Source: Vishniacozyma victoriae
Lineage: Eukaryota; Basidiomycota; Tremellomycetes; Tremellales; Bulleribasidiaceae
Length of the DNA: 64,000 nucleotides
Assembly (NCBI GenBank): GCA_017654735.1
Contig: JADPYG010000091.1
Location: 186,001-250,000 of the forward strand
Reading direction: 5' to 3'
Under the pieces are notes generated by a model. It saw only the letters and a program-made list of their open reading frames with translations, had not been told where the DNA came from and ran no database searches. How positions within the stretch are numbered: the first letter of the stretch is position 1; each line of letters opens with the position of its first letter. Made by a program: the position numbers and the translations under genes. Positions 25,601-36,400 of this stretch are shown piece by piece.

Positions 25601-27895
25601 ATGTGTTGTGATGCCGATTGGAAGAGGGAGGTTGTTCCTGATCATAAAGTATGTCCAAGTCCTCCGTTTCCTCGAGCTATATCTTCGAGGTCTGAGAGGG
25701 AGCTGATAAGTAGTTTGACTTCATAAACGTACGAGATTTCCATAAAACGGATTTCTTGACTTGTATCAAGTGAGTTCTCCCTCTCATCATAAATATAACC
25801 GTCTCCTGCCGATATGGACATGCACCGGACTGAGGATGATGATGATGATGGTGATGAATATCTAATTGGACTGAGATCTGGAAATGGGAAAGGGTATGAA
25901 AAAGGAGCTAATGTTAGATATGTCTGGAGATACATCCTCCTCCTGAAATCATTTACAGTCTACGGATTAGATATTTTCGTTGCGGTAACCATGATTTCAT
26001 CTGAACATGTAAGTCCTTCTCTGCCTCTCCTCTAATTTCCTCCTGCTTCTCCCTCTTCCCCTTTTCTGTCCCCCTCGTCCTGAGGTCAGCGGGAACGATC
26101 TTGCAGATCGCTAATGAATAGTGGACCACCACTATCGCTAGGAAATGTGGAGATGATTGTGCCGTTCCTGTACGATTTGATATTGCCAAATGGATCTTTG
26201 TGGGGTGTATCATCTTTTCCTTTCTTCTGGTAAGTCCCTTCCCGCTTTTCGCTCTTCCCGGTGTCGAGTCTACACGTGCTTCCTCTTTCGAAAGTATAGG
26301 AGAAAGAGAAGACAGGCTGATAAACAGTTGGGATATGAGACTTGGAAAGCAAAGAATGTGATCGACTCTCGAGACATTTCATATGCATTCACGAATCTAA
26401 TAGCGAACGACTACTATTCATTCAGTACGTATCCCTTTCTCATTGTACCACAAGCAAATTAGGTTAAAGGAGATTGAGGATGGACGCTGATAAGCAGAAA
26501 ACTACGATACTTTTTGTTTGTTTTGTCATATTGATAGCTCGACCAAGAGGAAGGATGATTTTGCTTTTTGGATTTTCTTTACGTTCAAAGGTGAGTACTT
26601 CTCCCGGCGAGATGAGTAAGCGAGAGCGAATGGAGCGAGGAGTGAGCAAGGACCAGGGGATGAGGGAGGGACGCAATGGCCAGGTACACGTGAAGAAGAG
26701 GGAAATAGCAATTCAGAAAGAAAAGACACTGACGACAGGTTGGAAACGACTGCTATTAGCTGATGGACCTCGTCAATCCATCAACGCCCTCGTCCTGTAC
26801 TCTTTCGCTTATTCTTTCGGATTTCAAACGCACGATATTCCCGCATATTGGGAACATTCAGCTATAACGGCCATGTTGCTTTTCGCCCAATTGGCTACTG
26901 TTCTGATTTTCGCCGGTTCTCTCATTTTACTAGTGGCCGCCGCCCTACTATACGTCCCGCTGTTATGTTATATCCAGGGGAACTTGAAGGAATATGTCTG
27001 TCATAAAGTCGATAAGGTATGTCTAAGAACATATGGAGTAGGCAGCTGACATGTAGCGAATCGCGGAACTCATCAAGAAGAAAACAAAACAACGTATAGC
27101 CCGACAAGCTGCTCTTGAAAAGAAGATGGCGAATGGAAGTATCAAGACTCCAAAAGGTGAAATGTACACTGGTCAAGCCCCTCAACCTACTTTACCAAGT
27201 GTCGAACTGGAGGAAGATGATTGGTGGAGAGCGAAAAGGAAAGCAGATAGGGCAGGACTTGATGTTCCGAAACCGAAAGCTCCAGTTAGGGCTGCTTCTA
27301 ATGATAGTAGTATCTATCCTGGGCGTAAGTTCTCACATGCATGTGGAATGGAGCTGATGAGTAGCACCTCCTGCTACGCAATCATATGATAATTCGTACA
27401 ATCATCCTGCTAGGGAATATGATCAGTCTTATCAGGCTGGATCATTTGGATATGAGGATTATGGATCGTACGTCCACCTTCAGTTGTCATCTGTCTCAGC
27501 TGACAGATAGTTCAACGAGCTTAGCAGCCCACGCAGCTCCTTTGGGAATGTCATATCCCCCTCCAGCAGCTCAGCATCAGCAGTCTTATCAATCAAATCT
27601 ACCTCACTCCCGCTCTCAAGACTTATATCCCCGCAATCAACAGGATTACAGACCACAGCCACATCCTGTACAGCGCCAACGAACCCCCGCCCCGGATATT
27701 TATGGTTCTTATGACGATACACCATCGTTGATGCCTTATGATATACCGGATCGATCTCATTCACAATCACAATCCCAACAATCGTACACACAGTCTGAAC
27801 AGTATAGGAGTCGTTCGCCTATTTATCAGGCTCAGGCTAATGCTGGTACTGGACATGGGTGGGGTGGACAAGGACAGGGACAGCGTCGATTCTAA
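25601..27895 (+). CDS. KCH1: Kch1/Prm6-type low-affinity potassium transporter
   Basis: Plasma-membrane K+ transporter family known from yeast Kch1 and Prm6, linked to calcium influx responses. About ten exons. The start MCCDADWKREVVPDHK at 25601 is the diagnostic opening (Cys/Asp, Trp-Lys-Arg-Glu, PDHKF). Next come FDFINVRDFH, VWRYILLLKSFTVYGLDIFV (segment 1), IAKWIFVGCIIFSFLLL (segment 2), the signature WKAKNVIDSRDISYAFTNLI, KDDFAFWIFFTFKGWKRLLL, ADGPRQSINALVLYSFAY, and two more hydrophobic segments at ITAMLLFAQLATVLIFAGSL and LVAAALLYVPLLCYI. The cytosolic tail is basic, then Gln/Ser/Pro-rich (about 200 residues, QSQSQQSYTQSEQYRSR). One intron near 26592 carries the donor-side GC-rich motif described in Part 2. 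Confidence 0.85.
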
Positions 27896-28112
27896 TTTGG
27901 GGTTCAATTGTATATTTATCTTGTTCCATTGTAGCAGTATCGACGATGCATTGCATCTAATCTTACCTCTTCCCCTCTACCTCAATGGTGGAGAATTGTG
28001 GCGCCTAATTTCCTGTTCCTGAGCACAATAGGCGCGACTGAAATATCGAGTCCTGTCAATGCATTGACTTTGTTTAAAGATACTAGTTCATATTCACCCA
28101 TATATCACAACA

Positions 28113-30873
28113 ATGTCACAGTACGAGCAAATACAGGCTCTAGTCTTACAGACACTCGATAAGAATGGTGAAATTCCGGATTCGAGGGAATTGGGCCTCA
28201 CAACTCCAGAAGCTCAGACTACGTTAAAAGCAGTTCTAGACAGTTTACTCTCGAAGGAGGTAGGTCTCCTCCCCTATCCCCTGAGGAAGGGGGAAAGGAT
28301 TTTGAGAAGAGAGACTGATGGGTAGATGATCGGATATAAACAGATTACGACTACTTCTTTCGTTCTTACTGCTGAGGGATCTATGATTGTGGAGAATGGA
28401 AGTCATGAGTATAGGGTTTGGGAGGTATTACCTGCCCAAGGGGGTGTTGCTATGGGTATTCCTGATTTGAAGGTACGTCCTGCCGCCAGCCAGTCTCTTG
28501 CCGTTAGGCAAAATATGGCTTTATGAGCCTTGGCATTATGATGCTAGGTGAAGTAGAGAGATGAGAAGCTGATGAACAGAAACTTGTCGGAGATGATGTC
28601 TTGAAGATTGGTCAAGGAAAGGCATTAAAGAATAAATGGATCACGAAAGACGGAGCAGGATTTATCAGGGCTGTAAGTCTTTCTCTATTCCATATATCTC
28701 GCTTTCCCTGTGATGCGAAATATGAGGAGGGCAAATGATGGGAACTGATAAACAGGTCGAGAACCCTGTTGATGAGACTGCAGATCAATTACGGAGTATC
28801 GGACAAACTGGGACGGCTGCTGATAGCGTCACGAAGGAGTTGCAAAAGAGGAAATTGATTTCACCAAAGTGAGTCTTGATCTCGCTGTCCTTGTCTTTCA
28901 CAGGGGTCAGCTAACAAGCAGAAAACATATCCATTATTCCATTACGAAAGGCCCTCAATTCGCTCTAGAGGTTAAACAGTTGGAAACGGATTTGACTGTT
29001 GAGATGCTAGCTTCGTATGTCCCCTTCTCCTCTCCTTTTCCCCCTGATCCTCCGTCGCTCTTCGAGCTATGAGGCGTCTTGGGTCCTCGATTTCGATGTC
29101 CTCAGTTCATAAGGCATCTCTTGCTGTTTCACATCAATCCCCTCTCGCTCCACCAGAAGCCGACTACCAATAACATGTCTTCCGCTTCGTCTGAATTCAA
29201 ACTACATCATCATTTCCTCCTGGCACAGAGCTGACTTGTAGTGGCGCATGGAAAGACGCTTCTTTCAAAAACTACAATTTCGCAGCTGCAGGTCAATTAC
29301 CAGAAGGAGGAGCTTTACATCCATTATTGAAAATGAGGGAGGAAATGAGGCAGATCTTCTTTGATATGGGGTATGTCTGTCTTCTACTCGTTTACTCCTA
29401 CGTCCCTTTCGCGTTATTCCATCCATTCCTCTTACGGGAGCCGAGAGCAACGCTAAGCCTCTGAAGAAGATACAGAGGAAGGAGAAGCAGTGGAGGATAG
29501 CAGATGTGTCGACAAGAGCTCATGTACAGATTCACTGAAATGTCAACATCTCGATTTGTTGAATCTGCTTTCTGGAATTTCGATTCCATGTTCGTTCCCC
29601 AGCAGCATCCAGCGAGGGAGGTTCAGGATACTTTCTACGTCAAGAGTAAGTCCTCCACCCTCCCACTTTTCGCCACCCCCACCATTCTCCAGCTCAGGTC
29701 ACTCTAATCCCTCCCCTTCCACTCTGCAGCTTCCAGTCCCTCTCGTCTTCCTGTCGGAAGGAAAAGCGAAAATGCACTAACGCCAGACCCACCAAAAGCA
29801 GGTCGACCCGACGAAGAATATTATCAACGAGTAGCAAAAGTCCACGAATCAGGAGGATACGGCTCAATAGGTTATCGAGCCCCTTTCTCCCGAGATGACT
29901 CTGAACGATTATTATTGAGAACACATACTACTGCTGTTTCTACGAATATGTTGTACAAGATCGCTAATCAGCCTGGGGGATTCAGACCTGCGAAGATGTT
30001 CAGTATTGATAGGGTTTTCAGGTAAGTCCGGGACTCGAGCGGAGCGAGAGTTGCGAGCATTTGAGCTATGTTCCAGTGATCAAGAGTGAGACTGGCTGAC
30101 ATACAGGAACGAAGCTATGGATGCTACGCATCTAGCTGAATTCTTCCAGGTTGAAGGTGTTGTTGCCGATTACGATATCACATTGGGCAATCTAGTTGGT
30201 ATGTCGTCCTCCTTCTTTCGTCTTTCTCCACCTCCTCCTCGCTCCTTCGAAACGCGGACAGCTAATCAATAGCGTTCATGGAGGAGTTCTTTGCAAAAAT
30301 GGGCAACAAGAAATTGAAGTTCAAACCTGCTTTCAACCCTTATACCGAGGTACGTCACCCCACTCCTGGCTGAGTGGAGCTGATACAGTAGCCAAGTATG
30401 GAGATTTTCTCGTATCATGAAGGATTAGGCAAATGGATCGAGATTGCCAATGTACGTTGTCTCTTCTTATCCTCCTCTACTTTTCTCTCTGGAATGGCTT
30501 CAGCTCTCTTGTTGTCGCCATCAAATCATCCAACAACTGAGCCTAGAAAGAACTTGGGAACGGTGGACGCGTACGGCTGAGATATTTTTCGCTGACAAAG
30601 TAGTCCGGTATTTTCCGTCCAGAAATGCTGGAACCTATGGGTATTCCCAAGAATGTCCGAGTGTTGGGTTGGGGAATGAGTTGTGAACGTCCAACAATGA
30701 TCAAGTGAGTTGATACCAAATCAGGCCGTCAGGCCGACCGCTGTCTCCCATGGACAAAGCTGATAGATAGGTACGGCCTGAATGATATTCGAGCGCTGGT
30801 TGGGCACAAGGTCGATTTGGGACAGGTCAAGACTGCTGCTGCTGTTCGACTTGGAGAGGCCGATAGGCTTTAG
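28113..30873 (+). CDS. FRS2: Cytosolic phenylalanyl-tRNA synthetase alpha subunit
   Basis: Catalytic subunit of the cytosolic alpha2beta2 PheRS. More than ten short exons. The N-terminal winged-helix region reads [20 protein letters not shown] and [19 protein letters not shown]. The class II core has [39 protein letters not shown] (motif 1 region), [35 protein letters not shown], and motif 2 as [20 protein letters not shown] with FQVEGVV. Motif 3 is [19 protein letters not shown]. The [19 protein letters not shown] block binds phenylalanine. The gene ends [15 protein letters not shown]. All motifs are intact. About 250 bp downstream lies a decayed partial copy of its last exon. Confidence 0.92.
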
Positions 30874-31272
30874 AGGGTAGATGCATCTGTATATTGCACT
30901 GACATGCTGATAACCCGACGCAGGCCTTACTGATCATACAGACCACTGTTCCATGCATGACATTTCTCAACTCGTACTAATTAGACTACGGGTCCTCATT
31001 CACCTTTCTCCGCTTTGGTCATCCAGCGAAACATTCTGCGGATCGTCAGCCGTGATGTTCGTAATCCAGTAGAGTCACGTACCATCCCCTTGGTTCTCAC
31101 CAGTGGCCGCGCACTTATGGGAAGCAAGGTTGTTTTGGAGATAGGTCAAGACTGCTCAGGGTGTTCAAAGAGGAGGCTGACACTGAAGTGGCGTATCGAC
31201 TGACACGCGGACGCACTGCTCGGAGTCGAACTATGAAATGATTCATGGAGGCTAAGAAGATACAAAGGAAAT
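30874..31272. other. Convergent intergenic region, 399 bp
   Basis: Lies between FRS2 (+) and the first small secreted protein gene (-). It holds an apparent relic of the FRS2 last exon (31119-31192), listed separately. Nothing else was recognised. Confidence 0.4.
31119..31192 (+). pseudogene. Degraded partial duplicate of the FRS2 terminal exon
   Basis: The stretch around gcaaggttgttttggagata followed by ggtcaagactgct...tgttc...gaggctga aligns in order with FRS2 bases 30806-30866 (acaaggtcgatttgggacag, ggtcaagactgct, tgttc, gaggccga). The shared ggtcaagactgct is 13 identical bases. Small indels break the frame. This is a relic, not a functional exon. Confidence 0.5.
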
Positions 31273-31976
31273 CTAGCTTGATGACGCAGCCGCCCTCTCT
31301 TTGTCCTCCTTTGCCTCCTTGACTATCATATCGGTGAAACAGTCTAACGTTCATATCAGCGTCCCATACTGTTGCGGAGGGATCGACCACTTACCAGGTC
31401 CTTGATTTAGGTCACCCCCAATACACAAAGTGTGTCGAGTATTGTCGTCTGCCGTCTCGTTAAGCAAGCCATAACTGACTCGACCATTAACTAAATCTTT
31501 CTCAGTGCTTTTGCAACCAAGTAGTGTGGCGGCCTCAGTACGGATTTCAGTGATGTTGAAACCTTTGATGGACCACTTTTCCCATCGGTGAAAGAGGCAA
31601 CATTTCGAAAGCAATAAGCTTCACCTTGTTCGTATGACTGAGCTTACCTCATAGCAGGCTATCTTGACTGGATCTCCTGGATTCTTGGGCGTTTCAAATG
31701 GCTGACTGGTCCTGGGGATATTAGCTTGAGACTACAGATACCAGGGTATCTACTCACGCCTGCGCCCAGATATCGTTGTTGTTCAAAAGAGTCTCACAAT
31801 TGGCAGGATTGGCGTCTTTGACATCTGCAAATTAATAAGTCCTGCACTACCACGAAATGATGTCACTGACTGGGAACACCACATTCCTGATTATGAGCAC
31901 CCCTTTCAGCCTCCTGGGCAGAGGTATATCCGAGGGCAAGTACTTGAAGAAGTATCGAGAGAGTTGAGAATCGCAT
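31273..31976 (-). CDS. Small secreted protein, paralogue A
   Basis: Unknown family. Five exons reconstructed by splice signals and by comparison with the neighbour at 32513-33190. A signal peptide (MRFSTLSILLQVLALGYTSA) is followed by QECGVPNVKDANPANCETLL, NNNDIWAQATSQP, VKIACYE, GFNITEIRTEAATLLGCKS, NGRVSYGLLNETADDNTRHT and LCIGGDLNQGPDCFTDM, ending in an Ala/Ser/Lys tail. About six Cys lie in the mature part, evenly spaced, suggesting disulfides. Asn-linked glycosylation sites occur (NIT, NET). The intron before WSIKGF is placed at the gggaaaag acceptor because only that keeps the frame. Likely a secreted or surface protein; no enzyme motif is visible. Confidence 0.6.
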
Positions 31977-32512
31977 AGTTGTTCAGTATACTTTCAAATG
32001 ACATGGAATGAGGTCCTGATGGCAGTACTTATATTGTTCTGTTACCAGAGATGACTCTGGGGATTCAGGGGGACGATCTACCAGAATGAAAGGTACTACA
32101 AGATGTGACGATCTCAAAGACCTGAAACAAGGATCAGAGCCTGGTCCATTCATGAGTCTCCTTCTCTAGTGAGATGAGCGAGGTTTGCTCGGTCCATGGA
32201 CGATCATTCAGAGGTATCATAACAGTGTTGCGCAGCACTAATGGAAGTTTAGGCAAATCAAGTAAGCTGTCAGCAGGATTGGTGATTCTCCTTTCTCATG
32301 ACGATCGTGTGAAAGGGGACAATATAACCTTGGGGGGACATCAAGGGGAAATTGGGGGATTGTCGTTGCCCAAAAACAAGCTTGCATTACACGCGAGGCG
32401 GAGTCTTTGGCCCACATTTCAAGGGAATTATGGCAATCCTCAGTCAAGATCAATCTGTACAGCCAGTACAGTACATCTGGGTAGCTATACCATCTAATCT
32501 AACTGTATCCAG
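31977..32512. other. Intergenic, 536 bp
   Basis: Promoter of paralogue A and 3' region of paralogue B. Plus-strand frames here (32174-32497) show no domain. The area 32330-32360 is G-rich (ttggggggacatcaagggg). No gene is called. Confidence 0.35.
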
Positions 32513-33190
32513 CTACCTAGCTTCCAAATCGGCGAAACAGTCTGCTTGCGTCAGAAATGGCAAAACTGCTCTCGCAGCCACTCACGATCTCTGTCTGCTG
32601 TTTCTTTTCCAATACATAGATAGTATCGCACGTTGTCGATCAGGTTGGTGTTAAGCGCCCCAAAGATGAGCCTGCCATTCAGCGTGCCATTCCCAGCACA
32701 ATTTAGGAGGGGCAAAGCTTGTTGCTGAACGTCGTCGGGGCGCTCAACCCCCAGTATGGGAAGTGAAACCTTTCGTTGGAAAACGCAGCATTCCTGATGT
32801 CAGTTCTCGAACGGTCTCAACTCCTCAGGCATACACGGTTGCAGGCAACTTGGTTGTTTATGGTTTGGAGTTCGGTCCTTACAGTTGTAGCCCTATTGAC
32901 GTCAGCTGATTCTACAGCATGTATGGACAATAGCATGACTCACGGATCGTCCCAGATATCCTGGCTCGTCAAGAGTGCTTTGCAGTCCTCAAGGTTGGCA
33001 TTGCTGACCCCTGATCTTGTCAGGCCTTTTCTACATATTTACTTCGAGATGACATACCGGGAATACCACATATCTGATCGTAGGATCCTCTAGGAGAGTC
33101 TGGGAGAGCATAAACTCCCTCGATTACAGGTGGTTCAGCCAGAACCATAGTCCAGAGCGCAGCGAATAATGAGAGGGTGGCGAGTCGCAT
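32513..33190 (-). CDS. Small secreted protein, paralogue B
   Basis: Tandem relative of the gene at 31273-31976, with matching intron positions. Signal peptide MRLATLSLFAALWTMVLA. The mature part contains YDQICGIPGVSNANLEDCKA, LLTSQDIWDDPATTV and VACNR, then VERPDDVQQQALPLLNCAGN, GTLNGRLIFGALNTNLIDNV, RYYLCIGKETADRD and a final HCFADLEAR. Shared landmarks with paralogue A are C-G-[VI]-P, N..NC or D..DC before LL, DIW, NGR...G.LN...DN.R, LCIG and DCF or HCF. The acceptor before the fourth exon is ambiguous: either QECCVFQRK is kept or it is removed. Unknown function; likely secreted. Confidence 0.6.
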
Positions 33191-33492
33191 CTTTGTATGT
33201 TAACACTAATGGTTGATATAAGTTTGAATATACTCTTGAAGAACAATGAAAACGGGCGCTCACCTGCATACATATCTCGATATATCGCCTACCTTTTCAG
33301 CTCAATCTTTACAGGAGGACGATGCGCATAGGTGAAAGGAGACATGTTTCAGGCCGATCACACGGAGCTCTTACAAGATTCAATGGCTTTCCATCCAGCA
33401 TAGTATGCTAACAATATGCATGAACCCGATCTATTTTAAGAAACTGTGAAAGAAACAATGATTAATGTCCACTTCCCGAAAACCCCACTAAA
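33191..33492. other. Intergenic, 302 bp
   Basis: Upstream of secreted paralogue B and downstream of the debranching enzyme gene. Only promoter and 3' signals are expected. No gene was recognised. Confidence 0.35.
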
Positions 33493-36400
33493 TTAAGCCT
33501 CCTGCCCGATCTTGTGCATCTCCTCAAGAACGTCCAAGATGGTACTAGCACTCCACGCCTGGGTCCTACATGAATCATAACAGAATGATCCATCTACCTG
33601 TTAGCCCATGTTCATGCTATTGGAGAGGAGTAAGGACTTACTTGAATTAGTCAACTCGGGTAGACCCCTCCAATTATCATGCGAAACATGGTGAGCATGT
33701 TTAAGCAAGATTTCGGAAATGTACTGCAAAGTCCTGTTCTTGTCTTGCTTGCCCTCGCCGGCGATGAGATCGAATTTGAGGTACGCCATCAAGAACCATC
33801 CAGTTGGGAATACCCATTCAGGTCCTTGGTGGTACTACCATCAGTCTCCCTTTTGTTTATCCTTTGAGAGAAGACTCACGTTCCATCCCTTTGCAAGAGC
33901 CTGATCATCCGAATCGTTGGAATTATCATAATCTTCCCGATACTGTGAATCACTAGGATCAAGAGTCTTCATTCCGAGTGGTCCACGTAAGACAGCATCC
34001 GCTAGGCGGAGAGCGTCCATTGCTCGGGAAGGAGTGAAAAGCTCAGGAGCGACAATCATGGGAAGTGTGAAGTTGGATCGGAACTGAGATTAGCCACTTC
34101 TCAGGCTTGAACCAAGGAGAAGACATACCTGGTAGTCGGACCACTCTCGGTCTTTGGGAGTACCGTAAACATCCTTGTAGATACCCCTTCGATTGACCAT
34201 AGCGGGATTGATGTTGAACTTGGAGTCCTCGGCAGGGTCGGCAGGGACGTAGTAGCATTTCTCGAAAGAAGCTTGGATGAGATCGGCCCATTCCTTGTAG
34301 GTCACGAATCGTTCCTGTCCATCGACTGATGGTCAGCTTTGCCCAGTCATGACAGGAGTCGAGAGGGGAGTAGGCATATGCAGAGCAATGTAAGTCATGC
34401 TGGAGGTTCTGGAAGGGGATGAATGAGAAGGCATGAGAGATGGAAAGCGGTAAGAGATGACGTACTGGTAGCTTTCACACCCTTGTGAGGGAAAGTACCC
34501 TTCTGGACCAATCCATCCAACCAAGTCAAAGTAGACTTGAGTAAACCGGTGATTTCAATAGGAGATCCATCTCGGGGAGTAGCGGGTAGACCCTTGTTTC
34601 CGGCCTTTGCGGAAGATCCGTTCTTGTCCATCCATGTACTGGTTGTCAGTCCCGCCCAATCCAATGCGAGGTGAGAAGACATACCCGCAGTTGTACCTGT
34701 TTCCACCGTGGATGTTTCCAGTAGTCCAATCAACCCAGATCTTCTGATTGAATCCTTGGTCATGCATGTCCATATCGAGATTAGGTCCGGCCTGTCATCA
34801 GCAAGTGTTCATTGCGGTATGACTGCGACGCAGTGGTCGGCAGGTACAATGTTGAAACGTGAGAAGGGGAGAAGGTAACTCACGTTGTACTCCCTAAACT
34901 CGATACCAGTAGCATGTCGCTGAACAATCTCCTGAATCAAATCGGCAACAGTACTCGCATACTGGAAAGCACGAGGGTGATCCCATTCAACCCAACTATC
35001 ATCCGCAGGGAATCGACGCTTGACGGAATCTTGCAAGATGGCGAGACCGTTAGGGCACATTTTAGTGTAATCCTGGATATTCTGGATGAACCACCATGGA
35101 CCATCTCGACAGTTGTATCGTGGGTTTCGGGTCGAGTCGAGCAAGTTGGGGATCAGACCGTGCTTGAGGGTGGTACCGAATGCGAGAATATGATCTCTTG
35201 CGGCGGAGAAGTTTCCAGTGGTAAGGAATAGACCTCGGAGAGAGATGAACTGGGGTTAGCGTTATTCACGTCATGGTTCCGAGAGCAGTACGAGAGGAAG
35301 GATGAGGCAGCCGTGTAGACGAGACAACGCGAGGTGGGAGGGAAAGAAAGCAAAGAACGAAGACTCACCACATCGCGTCCCCAGCACCTAGCCCAACCAG
35401 CAGCGAAATGTGGTAAACCCGCAGCCAACGATGGAACAGGCTTAGCAGGGTTGATACTAGCACTCTTGACAAGCCCGTATTGCTGAACAGCAGCAAGCGC
35501 AAGGTCGTGCGTGAATGAATGTCCGGAAGAGATGAACTCGGAACATTGTTCGACGACGGCTTTTCGGGCGGCTTTGTAGGCTGTAACAATGACTAGAGCA
35601 AAGTATTTGGGTCGCATGAATTGAGGGCAGGTCTTGTTGATGATGTCGAAACGAGTCTTGAGCCATGCGGCGGGTTTGGCAAGACGGGGTAGGTCACCAG
35701 TTTGTCTGGTATTAGCGAGCGATCGTGGGGGAATGTGAGGCGGTGGGTAGAGTGAGTGACTAGCGAGTATGGCTGGTGAGAAATGGATGAAAATGGAAGG
35801 TGCAAAAGAGGTCGAAGCAGGGGGAGGAAGGAAAGGAGGGGCAGAGGAAAGACTCACTTGACCAATCGATCATGAATATAATCCATAGCCCAAGTACCAT
35901 TCCTCAAATGAGCACAAATAGGGTGTCCGAGGTCATTGGACTCCATGACTGATCGAAGGGGGTTCATGAACCCTTCAAGACCGCAGTAGACCAGAGATCC
36001 GTAGTCGGGGATCGTGTAGACTCCGTCACCGCCTATGAGTCAGTTCTGGAGGGGGGTCGAGCGAAAGCGAGCCAGAGGAGAGCCGACGTGATGGACAGCA
36101 GCCAGAGGTGAACAGAGGGAGGACGAAGGGCGCGAGGAGAGGGGGAGGGAAGAGACGAGACGAGACTTGCCAGTAGCATCCTTCTCCTCACCATCAGCCC
36201 TATGGAGAATAACATTCAAATCAACTAGATCCAACTCGGCAAAAGCCTCGTTAGCTCCAGATTGGATGGAGCTATCGAGATCAGGCGACATTTCCTGTTT
36301 GTCAGCGAGGTACTTATGGGACACATGATTGTTTTGAGAAGGAAAGCGGATGAAAGGTCGACATGAGAGTGAGAAAAGGGGAAAACCAGGAGGCGGAGAG

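Noticed and set aside
30874..31272. A tRNA gene in this or other spacers
   Set aside because: No B-box (GGTTCGANTCC) with a matching acceptor stem was found on either strand in any spacer I scanned.
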